This document shows positions 28,595 to 37,651 of a DNA stretch of 64,000 nt, piece after piece; position 1 is the first letter of the stretch; each line of letters begins with the position of its first letter. The translations under genes and the position numbers were made by a program. The notes beneath the pieces were generated by a model, which saw only the letters and a program-made list of their open reading frames with translations, had not been told where the DNA came from and did not search any database. Source of the stretch: Acidaminobacter sp. JC074 (GTDB lineage: Bacteria; Bacillota; Clostridia; Peptostreptococcales; Acidaminobacteraceae); contig NZ_VANV01000025.1 in NCBI RefSeq assembly GCF_022496765.1, forward strand, positions 31,402 through 95,401, written 5' to 3'.

Positions 28595-28870
28595 ATGGGT
28601 AGATCATTGAAAAAAGGGCCTTTCGTACACAAAGGACTTTTAAAGAAAATAGAAGCTATGAACGAAGCTAACGACAAGCAAGTAGTTAAGACTTGGTCAA
28701 GAGCATCAACTATTTTCCCACAAATGGTAGGACACACAATTGCGGTTCATGACGGAAGAAAACATGTACCAGTATACATTACTGAGGACATGATCGGTCA
28801 TAAATTAGGAGAATTTTCACCAACAAGAACTTTCAGAGGTCACGCAGGAGATAAGACTTCTAAGAGATAA
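28595..28870 (+). CDS. rpsS: Ribosomal protein uS19
   Basis: 91 residues, small-subunit head near the A-site finger bridge. Begins MGRSLKKGPFVHKGL, typical of the family. ATG follows GAAAGGAGG. Confidence 0.97.
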   Translation: MGRSLKKGPFVHKGLLKKIEAMNEANDKQVVKTWSRASTIFPQMVGHTIAVHDGRKHVPVYITEDMIGHKLGEFSPTRTFRGHAGDKTSKR

Positions 28871-28896
28871 TATCTTGTTTTATAGGAGGTAATATA

Positions 28897-29229
28897 ATGG
28901 AAGCAAAAGCTTTAGCGAAATACATTAGAATCTCGCCTAGAAAAGTTAAGCCAATTGCTGACTTAGTTAGAGGAAAGAGCGTAGATGAAGCAAAAGCTAT
29001 TCTAAAGTTCACACCTAGAAAAGGTGCGAAGGCTTTATTAAAAGTTTTAGAATCTGCTGTAGCAAACGCTGAAAATAACTTTGATATGAATGCTGATGAG
29101 CTATTCGTTTCTGAAGTATATGCTAACCAAGGTCCATCTATGAAGAGATTCAAAGCTGGTTCTATGGGTAGAGCTAACCCAATACTTCACAGAACAAGCC
29201 ACATTGGCGTAGTAGTTAAAGAGAAATAG
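28897..29229 (+). CDS. rplV: Ribosomal protein uL22
   Basis: 110 residues. Its beta hairpin lines the exit tunnel near macrolide sites. SPRKVKPIADLVRGK and the C-terminal HIGVVV are typical. Ribosome site TAGGAGG. Confidence 0.97.
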   Translation: MEAKALAKYIRISPRKVKPIADLVRGKSVDEAKAILKFTPRKGAKALLKVLESAVANAENNFDMNADELFVSEVYANQGPSMKRFKAGSMGRANPILHRTSHIGVVVKEK

Positions 29230-29244
29230 TAAGGAGGGACAAGT

Positions 29245-29997
29245 ATGGGTCAAAAGGTAAGCCCACACGGACTTAGAGTTGGTGTTATCAATGACTGGGA
29301 TTCTAAATGGTATGCTAGCAAGAAAGACTTCGGTGCATTATTAAAAGAAGACCATGAGATCAGAACTTATATCAAGAAGACTCTTTACACAGCTGGTATC
29401 TCAAGAGTTTATATTGATAGAACAGAAGACAAAGTAAGAATTAATATTTTCACTGCTAAGCCAGGAATGATTGTTGGTAGAGGCGGCGAAAACATTGCAA
29501 AACTTAAAGATGGTTTAGCAAAGATTACAGATAAATTTATCCAGTTAGACATTTCAGAAGTACAAAATGTAGATACTGACGCTCAATTAGTTTCAGAGAA
29601 CGTTGCTTTCTCATTAGAGAGAAGAGTTTCATTCAGAAGAGCTATGAAGCAAGTAATGCAAAGAGCTATGAGATCAGGAGCTAAAGGTATTAAGGTATCT
29701 TGTTCTGGTAGACTTGGTGGTGCTGAGATGGCTAGAACTGAGCATTACTCAGAAGGTAATGTGCCACTATCTACTTTAAGAGCTGACATCGACTACGGTT
29801 TCGGTGAAGCAGATACGACTTATGGTAAGATTGGTGTTAAAGTTTGGATCTACAAAGGTGAAGTTTTACCTACACCAGGTGGTAGAGTTCTTAAGAGAAA
29901 AGAAGCTAGAAAAGCTAGACCTAAGAACGATAACAGAAGAAAGCCAAACAACAGAAACAACAGAAACAACAGAAACAACAAAAAGACTGAAAAGTAA
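29245..29997 (+). CDS. rpsC: Ribosomal protein uS3
   Basis: 250 residues; helicase-site protein at the mRNA entry. KH motif VGRGGENIAKL. It is longer than the common 215-230 because of a basic tail built from NNR triplets (residues about 235-244) encoded by 9-base repeats at 29947-29979. Ribosome site AAGGAGGG. Confidence 0.97.
   Translation: MGQKVSPHGLRVGVINDWDSKWYASKKDFGALLKEDHEIRTYIKKTLYTAGISRVYIDRTEDKVRINIFTAKPGMIVGRGGENIAKLKDGLAKITDKFIQLDISEVQNVDTDAQLVSENVAFSLERRVSFRRAMKQVMQRAMRSGAKGIKVSCSGRLGGAEMARTEHYSEGNVPLSTLRADIDYGFGEADTTYGKIGVKVWIYKGEVLPTPGGRVLKRKEARKARPKNDNRRKPNNRNNRNNRNNKKTEK
29947..29979 (+). repeat. In-frame 9-base repeats in the rpsC tail
   Basis: Three copies of AACAACAGA and a partial fourth. 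Being a multiple of three, length changes would keep the reading frame. Confidence 0.9.
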
Positions 29998-30041
29998 TAG
30001 CTAGCCATCACAGGGATGGTTAAGGAAGGAGGCAATTTGTC

Positions 30042-30482
30042 ATGCTGATGCCTAAAAGAGTTAAAAGAAGAAAGCAACACAGAGGCAGAATGAAAGGAAT
30101 TGCAACTAAAGGAAACACTGTTACTTACGGTGAGTATGGTCTAGTTGCAATGGATAGAGCGTGGATCACTTCTAATCAAATAGAAGCTGCCAGAATCGCA
30201 ATCAATAGATACATTAAAAGAGGCGGGAAGACAACTATTAAAATTTTCCCACACAAGCCGGTTACAAGAAAGCCTGCTGAAACACGTATGGGTGCTGGTA
30301 AAGGTTCTCCAGAGTACTGGGTAGCTGTTGTTAAGCCAGGCAGAGTTATGTTTGAATTAGCTGGTGTAGATGAAGATACAGCAAGAGAAGCTATGAGATT
30401 AGCAGCGAACAAATTACCAATCAAGTGTAAGTTTGTTGTTAAAGCTGATCAAGAAAAGGGTGGTGAAACTCATGAAGCGTAG
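30042..30482 (+). CDS. rplP: Ribosomal protein uL16
   Basis: 146 residues, orders the A-site tRNA elbow region. Conserved MLMPKRVKRRKQHRG start, and the GKGSPEYWVAVVKPGR block. ATG 30042 lies nine bases after AGGAGG, so it is preferred to ATG 30048. A small CCATC/GATGG hairpin (30005-30019) precedes the ribosome site. Confidence 0.97.
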   Translation: MLMPKRVKRRKQHRGRMKGIATKGNTVTYGEYGLVAMDRAWITSNQIEAARIAINRYIKRGGKTTIKIFPHKPVTRKPAETRMGAGKGSPEYWVAVVKPGRVMFELAGVDEDTAREAMRLAANKLPIKCKFVVKADQEKGGETHEA

Positions 30483-30678
30483 AGATAAAATGGTAAAATA
30501 TCGCGACATGACGTCAAAAGAATTAGATGTACAGCTTAACGAGTTGAAAAACGAACTTTTCAATTTAAGATTCCAATTGGCGACAGGTCAGTTAGAGAAC
30601 CCTTTAAAGTTAAAAGGCGTTAAAAAAGACATCGCTCGAGTAAATTTAATTTTACGTGAGAGAGATCTACAAGCTTAA
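30472..30678 (+). CDS. rpmC: Ribosomal protein uL29
   Basis: 68 residues, two long helices at the tunnel exit. ATG 30472 overlaps the rplP stop by 11 bases and follows AAGGGTGGTG; this start gives the family length, while an upstream in-frame ATG at 30433 lies deep within rplP. Hallmark KNELFNLRFQLATGQLENP. Confidence 0.93.
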   Translation: MKRRDKMVKYRDMTSKELDVQLNELKNELFNLRFQLATGQLENPLKLKGVKKDIARVNLILRERDLQA

Positions 30679-30695
30679 GCGAAGGAGGATACGTC

Positions 30696-30950
30696 GTGGA
30701 GAGAGGTAGAAGAAAAGTACGTCAGGGATACGTTGTTAGTGATAAAATGGATAAGACAATCACAGTTGAAATTGCAACTTTCGTTCGTCACCCATTATAC
30801 AACAAGCGTGTTAAGAAGACGGTAAGATACAAGGCACATGATGAAAACAATGTGTGTAACATCGGTGATAGAGTTAAGATTATGGAGACAAGAAAGTTAA
30901 GTAAAGATAAGTTCTTTAGACTTGTTGAAGTGATTGAGAAAGCTAAATAG
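30696..30950 (+). CDS. rpsQ: Ribosomal protein uS17
   Basis: 84 residues, 16S 5'-domain binder with OB fold. GTG start after AAGGAGG. Conserved GYVVSDKMDKTITV and HPLYNK. Confidence 0.96.
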   Translation: MERGRRKVRQGYVVSDKMDKTITVEIATFVRHPLYNKRVKKTVRYKAHDENNVCNIGDRVKIMETRKLSKDKFFRLVEVIEKAK

Positions 30951-30971
30951 CTTTGTAAGGAGGTTATAGCT

Positions 30972-31340
30972 ATGATCCAACAAGAAACGAGACTGAAAGT
31001 AGCTGATAATTCAGGTGCTAAAGAGCTATTAACTATCAAAGTACTAGGCGGTTCTAAAAGAAGATATGCTGGTATTGGCGATATTATAGTTTGTACGGTT
31101 AAAAAAGCAACGCCAGGTGGAGTTGTTAAGAAGGGTGATGTAGTTAAAGCTGTAGTTGTAAGAACAGTAAAGGCAACAAGAAGACCTGACGGTTCATACA
31201 TCAAGTTTGACGATAACGCTGCAGTTATTATTAAAGAAGATAAAACACCAACAGGTACAAGAATCTTTGGTCCTGTTGCTAGAGAGTTAAGAGACAAGAA
31301 GTTTATGAAAATTGTTTCACTAGCTCCAGAAGTTTTATAG
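30972..31340 (+). CDS. rplN: Ribosomal protein uL14
   Basis: 122 residues, intersubunit bridge protein and RsfS binding site. Begins MIQQETRLKVADNSGAKEL, as in most bacteria. Ribosome site AAGGAGG. Confidence 0.97.
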   Translation: MIQQETRLKVADNSGAKELLTIKVLGGSKRRYAGIGDIIVCTVKKATPGGVVKKGDVVKAVVVRTVKATRRPDGSYIKFDDNAAVIIKEDKTPTGTRIFGPVARELRDKKFMKIVSLAPEVL

Positions 31341-31352
31341 GAGGTGGACTGA

Positions 31353-31664
31353 ATGCATATCAAGAAAGGCGATACGGTAATCGTAACAGCTGGTAAAGAT
31401 AAAGGTAAAACAGGTAAAGTATTATATGCCATCCCTAAGACGAACAGAGTAATTGTTGAAGGTGTTAACATGGTAACAAAGCACCAAAAACCAAATGCTA
31501 AAGTTCAACAAGGTGGTATCATTCATCAAGAATCACCAATTCATGTATCAAATGTAATGTACTACGAAGCTAAGACTAAGAAAGGTACTCGTATCGGTCA
31601 TAAGTTCTTAGAAGATGGTAAAAAAGTACGTGTTTCAGTGAGAACTGGTGAAGTATTAGATTAA
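31353..31664 (+). CDS. rplX: Ribosomal protein uL24
   Basis: 103 residues with a KOW motif at the N-terminus (KGDTVIVTAGKDKGKTGKV). Assembly initiator at the tunnel exit. Ribosome site TAGGAGGTGG overlaps the rplN stop. Confidence 0.97.
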   Translation: MHIKKGDTVIVTAGKDKGKTGKVLYAIPKTNRVIVEGVNMVTKHQKPNAKVQQGGIIHQESPIHVSNVMYYEAKTKKGTRIGHKFLEDGKKVRVSVRTGEVLD

Positions 31665-31688
31665 TCCCGAAGGGAGGTATAACGCTAG

Positions 31689-32228
31689 ATGGCTAGATTA
31701 AAAGAAACATTTAACAATGAATTAAAGAAAGCGTTAATGGAAAAGTTCAATTACGATTCAGTAATGGAAATTCCTAAGCTTGAAAAAATAGTAATTAACA
31801 TGGGTTTAGGTTCTGCTAAAGAAAACCCTAAAGTTATCAAGGCAGCTGTAGAAGAGCTTGGTACAATTACTGGTCAAAAGCCTGTAATTACTAAAGCTAA
31901 GAAATCAGTAGCGAACTTCAAAGTACGTGAAGGTATGAATGTAGGTGCTAAAGTTACTTTAAGAGATAAGATGATGTATGAATTCTGTGACAGATTATTT
32001 ACAATCGCTTTACCTCGTGTACGTGACTTCAGAGGTACTAACCCTAACGCATTCGATGGTAGAGGTAACTATACTTTAGGTATTAAAGAGCAGTTAATTT
32101 TCCCTGAAATCGAGTATGATAAGGTAGATGCAGTAAGAGGTATGGATATTACTTTCGTTACTACTGCTAAAACTGATGAGGAAGCTAAAGAGTTATTAAG
32201 ACTTTTAGGCATGCCTTACAGTAAATAA
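31689..32228 (+). CDS. rplE: Ribosomal protein uL5
   Basis: 179 residues, 5S rRNA binder and contact to the small-subunit head. The P-site loop GMNVGAKVTLR and RDFRGTNPNAFDGRGNY are typical. Ribosome site GGGAGGT. Confidence 0.97.
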   Translation: MARLKETFNNELKKALMEKFNYDSVMEIPKLEKIVINMGLGSAKENPKVIKAAVEELGTITGQKPVITKAKKSVANFKVREGMNVGAKVTLRDKMMYEFCDRLFTIALPRVRDFRGTNPNAFDGRGNYTLGIKEQLIFPEIEYDKVDAVRGMDITFVTTAKTDEEAKELLRLLGMPYSK

Positions 32229-32242
32229 TAAGGAGGAGTACT

Positions 32243-32428
32243 GTGGCTAGAAAAGCGCTTAAAGTTAAACAAGCTAGAAAACAAAAGTTTTCAACTAGAG
32301 AATATACAAGATGCAGTATTTGTGGTAGACCACACTCTGTATTAAGAAAATTTGGTATTTGCCGTGTATGCTTCAGAGAATTAGCTTACAAAGGACAAAT
32401 TCCAGGTGTTAGAAAAGCAAGCTGGTAA
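32243..32428 (+). CDS. rpsN: Ribosomal protein uS14, zinc form (type Z)
   Basis: 61 residues with CSIC and CRVC zinc pairs, the short C+ form of Gram-positives. GTG start after AAGGAGG. A zinc-free paralogue might exist elsewhere but none is here. Confidence 0.96.
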   Translation: MARKALKVKQARKQKFSTREYTRCSICGRPHSVLRKFGICRVCFRELAYKGQIPGVRKASW

Positions 32429-32442
32429 AGGAGGAATTTATC

Positions 32443-32838
32443 ATGATGACAGATCCTATTGCAGATTTACTAACGCGTATTAGAAATGCTAATATGGTTA
32501 GACATGCAACAGTAGATATCCCGGCTTCTAAGACTAAGAAAGCGATCGTGGAGATCTTGGCTAAAGAAGGTTTCATCCAAGGTTACGAAACAGTAACAGT
32601 TGATAACCATGAGTCAATCAGAGTTGCATTAAAATATGGTGCGGATAAATCAAGAGTTATAACTGGCATTAAGAGAATCTCTAAGCCAGGATTAAAAGTA
32701 TATGCTAAGAAAAATGAATTACCAAAAGTTTTAGGTGGTTTAGGAGTTGCTATTATTTCAACTTCAAATGGCATTGTAACAGACAAAGAAGCTCGTAAAT
32801 TACAAGTAGGCGGAGAAGTAATCTGCTACGTTTGGTAA
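32443..32838 (+). CDS. rpsH: Ribosomal protein uS8
   Basis: 131 residues, binds the 16S central domain and, in E. coli, represses the spc operon. Conserved TDPIADLLTRIRNA and STSNGIVTD. ATG 32443 is eight bases after AGGAGG; ATG 32446 is the alternative. Confidence 0.97.
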   Translation: MMTDPIADLLTRIRNANMVRHATVDIPASKTKKAIVEILAKEGFIQGYETVTVDNHESIRVALKYGADKSRVITGIKRISKPGLKVYAKKNELPKVLGGLGVAIISTSNGIVTDKEARKLQVGGEVICYVW

Positions 32839-32861
32839 GATAAGAATTAGGAGGTGCGCGT

Positions 32862-33401
32862 GTGTCTAGAATAGGTAGAGCGCCGATTGAAATACCTTCA
32901 GGTGTTGAAATCAAGGTAAGCGATGCAAACCTTGTAACTGTTAAAGGTCCATTAGGTCAATTAGAAGAACAGATCAGCAAGGATATGAAAATAACAATCG
33001 ACGGTAACCAACTGTTAGTTGAAAGACCAACGAACAATAAGTTGCATAGATCACTTCATGGTTTAAGTAGAACTTTAATCCATAACATGGTTATCGGTGT
33101 TACAAAAGGTTATGAAAAAGCATTAGAAATTCAAGGTGTTGGTTATAGAGCTAGTAAGAAAGGTAAAGTACTTGACTTACAACTTGGTCATTCTCATCCA
33201 ATCGAGATGGAAGATCCAGAAGGAATCACTGTTGAGGTTCCAAACAACACTTCTATTATTGTAAAAGGTATCAACAAGGCACTTGTTGGTAATTACGCTG
33301 CGAAAATCAGAAACTGGAGAAAGCCAGAGCCTTACAAGGGCAAAGGTGTTCGTTATGTTGGTGAATACGTAAGACGTAAAGAAGGTAAATCAGGTAAATA
33401 A
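32862..33401 (+). CDS. rplF: Ribosomal protein uL6
   Basis: 179 residues in two repeated domains, next to the sarcin-ricin loop. GTG start after AGGAGG (seven-base spacing). C-terminal EPYKGKGVRYVGEYVRRKEGK is typical. Confidence 0.97.
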   Translation: MSRIGRAPIEIPSGVEIKVSDANLVTVKGPLGQLEEQISKDMKITIDGNQLLVERPTNNKLHRSLHGLSRTLIHNMVIGVTKGYEKALEIQGVGYRASKKGKVLDLQLGHSHPIEMEDPEGITVEVPNNTSIIVKGINKALVGNYAAKIRNWRKPEPYKGKGVRYVGEYVRRKEGKSGK

Positions 33402-33419
33402 TAAGAAAGGGTGACTCGG

Positions 33420-33782
33420 ATGATTACTAAGAATAGTAAGAACGCTAAGCGTCAAGTACGTCAAACTAGAGTTCGTAAGAAGATTACTGGAACTCCTGAG
33501 CGTCCTAGATTAAATGTATACAGATCAAACAAGAACATCTATGCTCAAATCATTGACGATGTTAATGGTAAGACTTTAGCTTCAGCTTCAACTCTTGAAA
33601 AAGAATTTGAACTAACTAACGGTGGTAACAAAGAAGCTGCTAAATTAGTTGGTAAGGCTATCGCTGAAAGAGCTTTAAAAGCTGGTGTTGAAAATGTAGT
33701 GTTTGATAGAGCAGGTTACATTTATCACGGAAGAGTAAAAGAATTGAGTGAAGCTGCTAGAGAAGCAGGACTTAAGTTTTAA
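33420..33782 (+). CDS. rplR: Ribosomal protein uL18
   Basis: 120 residues, binds 5S rRNA. I take ATG 33420 after GAAAGGGTG; GTG 33411 in frame overlaps the ribosome site. Basic N-terminus then PRLNVYRSNKNIYAQIIDD. Confidence 0.95.
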   Translation: MITKNSKNAKRQVRQTRVRKKITGTPERPRLNVYRSNKNIYAQIIDDVNGKTLASASTLEKEFELTNGGNKEAAKLVGKAIAERALKAGVENVVFDRAGYIYHGRVKELSEAAREAGLKF

Positions 33783-33794
33783 GGGAGGTATAAC

Positions 33795-34301
33795 ATGAGT
33801 CGTCAAATCATTGATGCAAGTAAATTAGACCTCAAGGAGCAGGTAATTAACATAAATCGTGTAACGAAAGTTGTTAAGGGTGGTAGAAATTTCAGATTCA
33901 GTGCACTTGTTGTAGTTGGTGACCACAATGGCCATGTAGGCGTTGGTACTGGTAAAGCTCAAGAAGTTCCAGAAGCAATCAGAAAAGCTATCGAAAAAGC
34001 TAAGAGAAATCTTATCTTTGTTCCTAGAGTTGGAACTACTGTACCACATCCTATCAAAGAAAGATTTGGTGCTGGTAAAGTATTAATTATGCCAGCTAAG
34101 CCTGGTACAGGTGTAATTGCAGGTGGTCCAGTTCGTGCGGTATTAGAGTTAGCTGGTATCCAAGACGTAAGAGCTAAGTCTTTAGGTTCTAATAACCCAA
34201 ATAACATGGTTGCTGCAACAATCAATGGTCTTTTAGCATTAAAGACTGTAGAAGAAGTTGCTAAGGCTAGAGGGTTATCACCTGAAGAGATCTTAGGTTA
34301 G
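33795..34301 (+). CDS. rpsE: Ribosomal protein uS5
   Basis: 168 residues, decoding fidelity and mRNA helicase region. VNRVTKVVKGGR-type loop (the spectinomycin-site loop) and GTGVIAGGPVRAVLELAG are present. Ribosome site GGGAGG. Confidence 0.97.
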   Translation: MSRQIIDASKLDLKEQVININRVTKVVKGGRNFRFSALVVVGDHNGHVGVGTGKAQEVPEAIRKAIEKAKRNLIFVPRVGTTVPHPIKERFGAGKVLIMPAKPGTGVIAGGPVRAVLELAGIQDVRAKSLGSNNPNNMVAATINGLLALKTVEEVAKARGLSPEEILG

Positions 34302-34311
34302 GAGGTAACTA

Positions 34312-34491
34312 ATGGCTAAATTAAAGATTAAATTAGTAAAGTCTACAATTGGTAGAAAGCCTAAGCATAGAGCAACTATTCAAGCACTAGGTTTAAGAAA
34401 ATTAAACCAAGTAGTTGAAAAAGAAGATAACGCTCAAATGAGAGGCATGATTCAACAAGTTGGCTACTTATTAGAAGTAGAAGAAATATAG
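34312..34491 (+). CDS. rpmD: Ribosomal protein uL30
   Basis: 59 residues. MAKLKIKLVKSTIGRKPKHR start and a C-terminal helix are typical. ATG follows TAGGAGGT; eleven bases after rpsE and ten before rplO. Confidence 0.95.
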   Translation: MAKLKIKLVKSTIGRKPKHRATIQALGLRKLNQVVEKEDNAQMRGMIQQVGYLLEVEEI

Positions 34492-34501
34492 GAGGTGCGC
34501 C

Positions 34502-34945
34502 ATGAGATTACATGATTTAAAGCCGGCACCGGGTTCTACTAAGAAGAAGAAAAGAGTTGGTAGAGGTACTGGTTCAGGTGCTGGTACTACTGCTGGTCGT
34601 GGTATGAATGGTCAGAACTCTAGATCTGGTGGTGGAGTTAGAATAGGTTTTGAGGGTGGTCAGTTACCACTTTTCAGAAGACTTCCTAAGAGAGGTTTCT
34701 CTAACGCTAAATTCAAGAAACACTGGACAATCGTTAATGTAGAAACATTAAACAGATTCGAAGATGGTACTGAGGTAACTCCAGAGTTATTAATTGAAAC
34801 TGGTATCGTTAAGAAGTTCGAGTATGGTTTAAAAATTCTTGGTAACGGTGAATTAGAAAGAAAGCTTACAATTAAAGCTAATAAGTTTACTCAATCAGCT
34901 ATCAAGAAGATTGAAGCTGCTGGAGGAAAGGCAGAGGTGATTTAA
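34502..34945 (+). CDS. rplO: Ribosomal protein uL15
   Basis: 147 residues, late assembly protein. Glycine/arginine-rich start (KKKRVGRGTGSGAGTTAGRG) threads into rRNA. Ribosome site AGGAGGTG; the stop overlaps secY (TAATG). Confidence 0.97.
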   Translation: MRLHDLKPAPGSTKKKKRVGRGTGSGAGTTAGRGMNGQNSRSGGGVRIGFEGGQLPLFRRLPKRGFSNAKFKKHWTIVNVETLNRFEDGTEVTPELLIETGIVKKFEYGLKILGNGELERKLTIKANKFTQSAIKKIEAAGGKAEVI

Positions 34946-36234
34946 TGTTCTCTACCCTAAGAAATGCTTGGAAAATACCTGATTTAAGAAAAAAAATATT
35001 ATTTACATTAGCAATGATCGTGATTTATAGATTGGGTTCAACATTAGTTGTTCCTGGTCTAAATATTAACGCATTACAAGCCAATATTGATCAATTCAAC
35101 AGCATGGAAGGTCTTACTGCGATGGTTAGTCTTATGACTGGTGGCGCATTCCAAAGACTTGCTGTGTTTGCACTCGGTATATCACCATATATTACCGCTT
35201 CGATCATCATTAACTTATTAACTATGGCGATTCCTTATTTTGAGAATTTAGCTAAAGAGGGTGAAGCTGGTAAAAGAAAGATGGCAACTTATACAAGATT
35301 CGGTACTGTAATTCTTGCATTAGTTCAGTCAATCGCTCTAGTAAACACTTTATTCAGAGGTTACTTTGTTGGTGGCGCTCCAAGTTTCTTGGATGCATCT
35401 TTAGTAGTTTTAGTTTTAACAGCTGGTACTGCATTATTGATGTATTTAGGTGAGAAGATCAATGAGCATGGTATTGGTAATGGTATCTCAGTATTTATCT
35501 TTGCTGGTATTATTGCAAGAATGCCAAGTGACATTGGTTCAATGATTTCAAGTATGTTAGATAAAGGCGATAACACGGTAAACATCTTTACTTTCATCGC
35601 ATTCATTATCATAGCAATTTTAATCATTGTCGGTGTTATCTATGTAACACAAGGTACGAGAAAAATCCCTGTACAATACGCTAAGCGTGTTGTAGGTAGA
35701 AAAATGTATGGTGGACAATCTTCACACATTCCATTAAAGGTTAACCAAACTGGTGTTATCCCTGTAATCTTCGCGATGTCAATCATCATGATCCCACAGA
35801 CGATTGCACAGTTCTTAGGACCTGCAAATGGTTTCAGAGTGTTTGTAGAAAAATACTTTATCTACACATCACCTGTATACATGATTCTTTCAGCGATAGT
35901 AATCGTTGCATTCACATTCTTCTATACTGCTGTAACATTCAACCCAGTTGACGTTGCAAACAACATGAAGAAAAACGGTGGTTATATCCCAGGTATCAGA
36001 CCAGGTAAACCAACAAGTGAATACTTAATGAAAACATTAAACAGATTGACATGGGTAGGCGGTATATTCTTAGCGTTTATCGCAACTGTTCCTAACGTGT
36101 TAATCGTTGCACTTAATATCCCATTCAGATTCGGTGGTACGTCACTTTTAATTGCAGTAGGTGTATCTATTGAAATCGCGAAGCAATTAGAAGCTCAGTT
36201 AGTTATGAGACACTACAACGGCTTCTTGAAGTAG
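34945..36234 (+). CDS. secY: Preprotein translocase SecY
   Basis: 429 residues, about ten membrane helices forming the protein-conducting channel. Conserved plug and lateral-gate regions, and the cytosolic loop NMKKNGGYIPGIRPGKPT that contacts SecA or ribosome. Coupled to rplO by start/stop overlap. The partner secE is at 9.85 kb. Confidence 0.97.
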   Translation: MFSTLRNAWKIPDLRKKILFTLAMIVIYRLGSTLVVPGLNINALQANIDQFNSMEGLTAMVSLMTGGAFQRLAVFALGISPYITASIIINLLTMAIPYFENLAKEGEAGKRKMATYTRFGTVILALVQSIALVNTLFRGYFVGGAPSFLDASLVVLVLTAGTALLMYLGEKINEHGIGNGISVFIFAGIIARMPSDIGSMISSMLDKGDNTVNIFTFIAFIIIAILIIVGVIYVTQGTRKIPVQYAKRVVGRKMYGGQSSHIPLKVNQTGVIPVIFAMSIIMIPQTIAQFLGPANGFRVFVEKYFIYTSPVYMILSAIVIVAFTFFYTAVTFNPVDVANNMKKNGGYIPGIRPGKPTSEYLMKTLNRLTWVGGIFLAFIATVPNVLIVALNIPFRFGGTSLLIAVGVSIEIAKQLEAQLVMRHYNGFLK

Positions 36235-36242
36235 GAGGTATT

Positions 36243-36887
36243 ATGAGACTAATATTATTAGGCCCTCCGGGCGCTGGTAAAGGGACTCAAGCAGCAAATA
36301 TAGTTAAAAAATATCAGTTACCTCACATCTCTACTGGAGACATCTTTAGAGCTAACATCAAGCAAGGTACAGATTTAGGTAACAGAGCTAAGGCATTTAT
36401 GGATAAAGGTGAATTGGTACCGGACAGTTTAGTAGTTGAGCTTGTTGAAGATAGACTTCAACAAGACGACACTAAAGTTGGTTTCATGTTGGATGGTTTC
36501 CCAAGAACTTTACCACAAGCTGAAGCTTTAGACTCAGTCTTAGAAAATATGGGTTCTACACTAAGCTATGTTGTAAACATCGTTGTAGATCCAGCAGTAC
36601 TTGTTGAAAGAGCTGTTGGTAGAAGAATCTGTAGAGACTGTGGTGCAACTTATCATGTGAAATTCAACCCTTCGAAAGAAGATGGTGTTTGTGATCTATG
36701 TTCTGGTGAATTGTATCAGAGAAGTGATGATAATGAAGAAACAGTATCAAATAGAATTGCTGTTTACACAAATGAAACTGCACCTTTAGTTGATTACTAC
36801 AAGAAGTCAGGTAAGCTAGTTACTATTGATGGTTTACAAGATATTGACAAAGTTTTCGCAGATATTGAAAAGGCTTTAGAGGTATAA
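36243..36887 (+). CDS. adk: Adenylate kinase, zinc type
   Basis: 214 residues. Interconverts ATP + AMP and 2 ADP. P-loop GPPGAGKGTQ at residues 7-16, DGFPRT motif, and a LID domain with CRDC and CDLC zinc pairs. The standard gene between secY and map; eight bases after secY with AGGAGG. Confidence 0.97.
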   Translation: MRLILLGPPGAGKGTQAANIVKKYQLPHISTGDIFRANIKQGTDLGNRAKAFMDKGELVPDSLVVELVEDRLQQDDTKVGFMLDGFPRTLPQAEALDSVLENMGSTLSYVVNIVVDPAVLVERAVGRRICRDCGATYHVKFNPSKEDGVCDLCSGELYQRSDDNEETVSNRIAVYTNETAPLVDYYKKSGKLVTIDGLQDIDKVFADIEKALEV

Positions 36888-36888
36888 A

Positions 36889-37641
36889 ATGGCTGTAAAA
36901 ATTAAGTCTGAATCACAGATTGTGCGTATGCGTGAAGTCGGTAAGATTGTGGCATATACACATGAAGTTTTAAAGGCTCATGTTAAGCCAGGGATTACAA
37001 CTAAGGAATTGGATATAATCGCTGAAAATGAAATACGTAAGTATAATGCTATTCCAGCTTTCAAAGGATATGGTGGGTTCCCCGCATCGATCTGTACCTC
37101 AATCAACGAACAGGTGGTGCATGGTATACCTGGTGAGTATGCTTTGAAAGAAGGAGACATTATTAGTATAGATATTGGTGCTTATAAAGATAACTTTTAT
37201 GGTGATGCGGCTAGAACGCACGGTGTAGGAGTTGTGTCAGAAAAAGCACAAAAGTTAATGGATATTACAAAAAACTCTTTCTATGAAGGTTTAAAGTACT
37301 GCAAAGAGGGATATAGATTATCTGATATCTCTCATGCAATCCAGACTTATGTAGAAGAGAATGGATTTTCAATTGTAAGAGATTATGTTGGTCATGGTAT
37401 TGGAACTGCACTCCATGAGGATCCCCAGGTACCGAATTACGGTCCACCGGGTCGAGGCTTGCGGCTGGTCAAAGGTATGGTTTTGGCAATTGAGCCCATG
37501 GTAAACGCAGGCGACCATTATGTTAAGACACTTTCAGATGAATGGACAGTCGTAACAGTTGATGGCAGCAATTCTGCACATTATGAGCACTCTGTTGCAA
37601 TAACCGATGACGAACCTGTGCTACTCACGAGCATAGATTAA
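36889..37641 (+). CDS. map: Methionine aminopeptidase, type I
   Basis: 250 residues. Removes the initiator methionine from nascent proteins. Metal ligands are recognisable in SIDIGAYKDNFYGDAART (two Asp), GHGIGTALHEDP (His), AIEPMV (Glu) and the C-terminal YEHSVAI (Glu). No N-terminal zinc extension. One base after adk. Confidence 0.97.
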   Translation: MAVKIKSESQIVRMREVGKIVAYTHEVLKAHVKPGITTKELDIIAENEIRKYNAIPAFKGYGGFPASICTSINEQVVHGIPGEYALKEGDIISIDIGAYKDNFYGDAARTHGVGVVSEKAQKLMDITKNSFYEGLKYCKEGYRLSDISHAIQTYVEENGFSIVRDYVGHGIGTALHEDPQVPNYGPPGRGLRLVKGMVLAIEPMVNAGDHYVKTLSDEWTVVTVDGSNSAHYEHSVAITDDEPVLLTSID

Positions 37642-37651
37642 GAGGTGAAAA

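Noticed and set aside
27416..28607. Long minus-strand frames opposite rplW, rplB and rpsS
   Set aside because: Typical antisense frames of highly codon-biased ribosomal genes.
30788..31471. 227-codon minus-strand frame opposite rpsQ-rplN-rplX
   Set aside because: Three well-supported genes lie on the other strand; composition is that of a codon-bias shadow.
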